Source of the DNA: JBBRYB01 sp038238115
GTDB lineage: Bacteria; Actinomycetota; Actinomycetes; Propionibacteriales; Nocardioidaceae
Assembly (NCBI GenBank): GCA_038238115.1
Contig: JBBRYB010000003.1
Span: 124,001-188,000, forward strand
Direction of reading: 5' to 3'
DNA: 64,000 bases
A model generated the notes under the pieces. It did no database searches and had not been told where the DNA came from. It was given only the letters and a program-made list of their open reading frames with translations. Positions 63,592 to 64,000 of this stretch are shown in pieces; position 1 is the first letter of the stretch; the number at the start of each line of letters is the position of its first letter. A program made the position numbers and the translations under genes.

Positions 63592-63962
63592 GGGGCTGAA
63601 CGGTTTCGACTTTGGTCGTTGGAGCCGAGAGAAGCGAGCCGAGGACCCAGGGTTATCTCGTTAACGATCCTTGGAAACCAATAAGTGCCAACGCTAAGCG
63701 CACTGACTTCGCCCTCGCCGCCTGAGGCGACTGGTGAAGGGTCGGTCTGGATAAGCCTCCGCTCCAGTAGCCGGCCTCACTAAGGAGGCTTTGCTGCAGA
63801 TCCCCGGTCGCGGGGGGTCTGCGGGACTTCAACAGCGACTGAGCCTGTCGGCAATGTGTCTGCTCAAGTGCCGGGGCCGAGAAACGCGTCAAGCAGACTG
63901 CGCTCGGAGAAGACTTGGTTCGGCGTCAGGGGACCCGGGTTCGATTCCCGGCAGCTCCACCA
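63592..63962 (+). ncRNA. ssrA: Transfer-messenger RNA
   Basis: The 5' end GGGGCTG pairs with CAGCTCC before A-CCA at the 3' end (63952-63962). GGTTCGATTCC forms the T-arm. The tag reading frame at 63687-63725 encodes ANAKRTDFALAA followed by TGA, close to the ANTKRTDFALAA tag of other actinobacteria. The length is 371 bases with the encoded CCA. It frees ribosomes stalled on broken mRNAs together with SmpB. A clear -10 box before 63592 was not found. Confidence 0.95.
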
Positions 63963-64000
63963 CGGGGTGTTTACGGTATTGGGCCGTGCATGCTCACGGA

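Overview
The window is a gene-dense, high-GC actinobacterial chromosome segment. Lineage markers are WhiB2/WhmD, the MtrAB-LpqB signalling block, coenzyme F420 genes (cofD/cofE), SecA with a SEC-C tail, a very large NAD-glutamate dehydrogenase and a tmRNA encoding the tag ANAKRTDFALAA. Gene order from cofD to secA is that of the M. tuberculosis Rv3264c-Rv3235 region as I remember it. There are no mycolic-acid genes. Galactofuranose synthesis and export plus the general gene content suggest Nocardioidaceae or a nearby Propionibacteriales lineage; this is an inference, and no 16S or marker search was possible.

Layout. 1-2 kb: 3' end of glf and the Wzm/Wzt polysaccharide exporter. 2.2-5.7 kb: tautomerase, galE, a TIGR03089-type protein and a sugar-1-phosphate nucleotidyltransferase. 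5.7-9.8 kb, minus strand: membrane/lipid genes, then cofE-cofD. 9.9-20.2 kb: repeat-rich membrane protein, whiB2, DUF3499, a degenerate zincin, an amino-acid ABC importer, manB, a Trm112-like protein, a SIS-domain protein, a CDF transporter and sahH. 20.2-22.1 kb: a decaying sigma factor/partner pair with frameshifts. 22.4-33.6 kb: mtrA-mtrB-lpqB-comF, a structured leader and hpf, an orphan response regulator, a YcaQ-like gene and secA. 33.7-40 kb: CDF transporter, an Rv3235-like and a LysM gene, a small HTH gene, a SAF/CpaE-like pair and an EEP-fold protein. 40-52.5 kb: peroxiredoxin, a WS/DGAT acyltransferase, Ku, and an amino-acid catabolic set (P5C dehydrogenase, tryptophan dioxygenase, 180-kDa-class glutamate dehydrogenase). 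52.5-59.5 kb: two ABC export pairs (one under a divergent TetR gene), prfB and small acidic proteins. 59.6-64 kb: ftsE-ftsX-EnvC-like-smpB-ssrA.

How genes work together: galE, glf and wzm/wzt make and export a galactofuranose-containing glycan. manB and the nucleotidyltransferase make nucleotide sugars. FtsEX probably activates the adjacent M23-domain hydrolase. SmpB and ssrA rescue stalled ribosomes, while HPF hibernates them. P5C dehydrogenase feeds glutamate to the large GDH.

The most interesting non-coding signals are: a four-hairpin hpf leader whose last arm can alternatively sequester the Shine-Dalgarno sequence; two families of dispersed hairpin repeats, each with two copies here; many start codons sitting 6-8 bases after a TANNNT box (leaderless mRNAs); and twin TetR operators. 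I found no CRISPR array, phage, transposase or tRNA gene.
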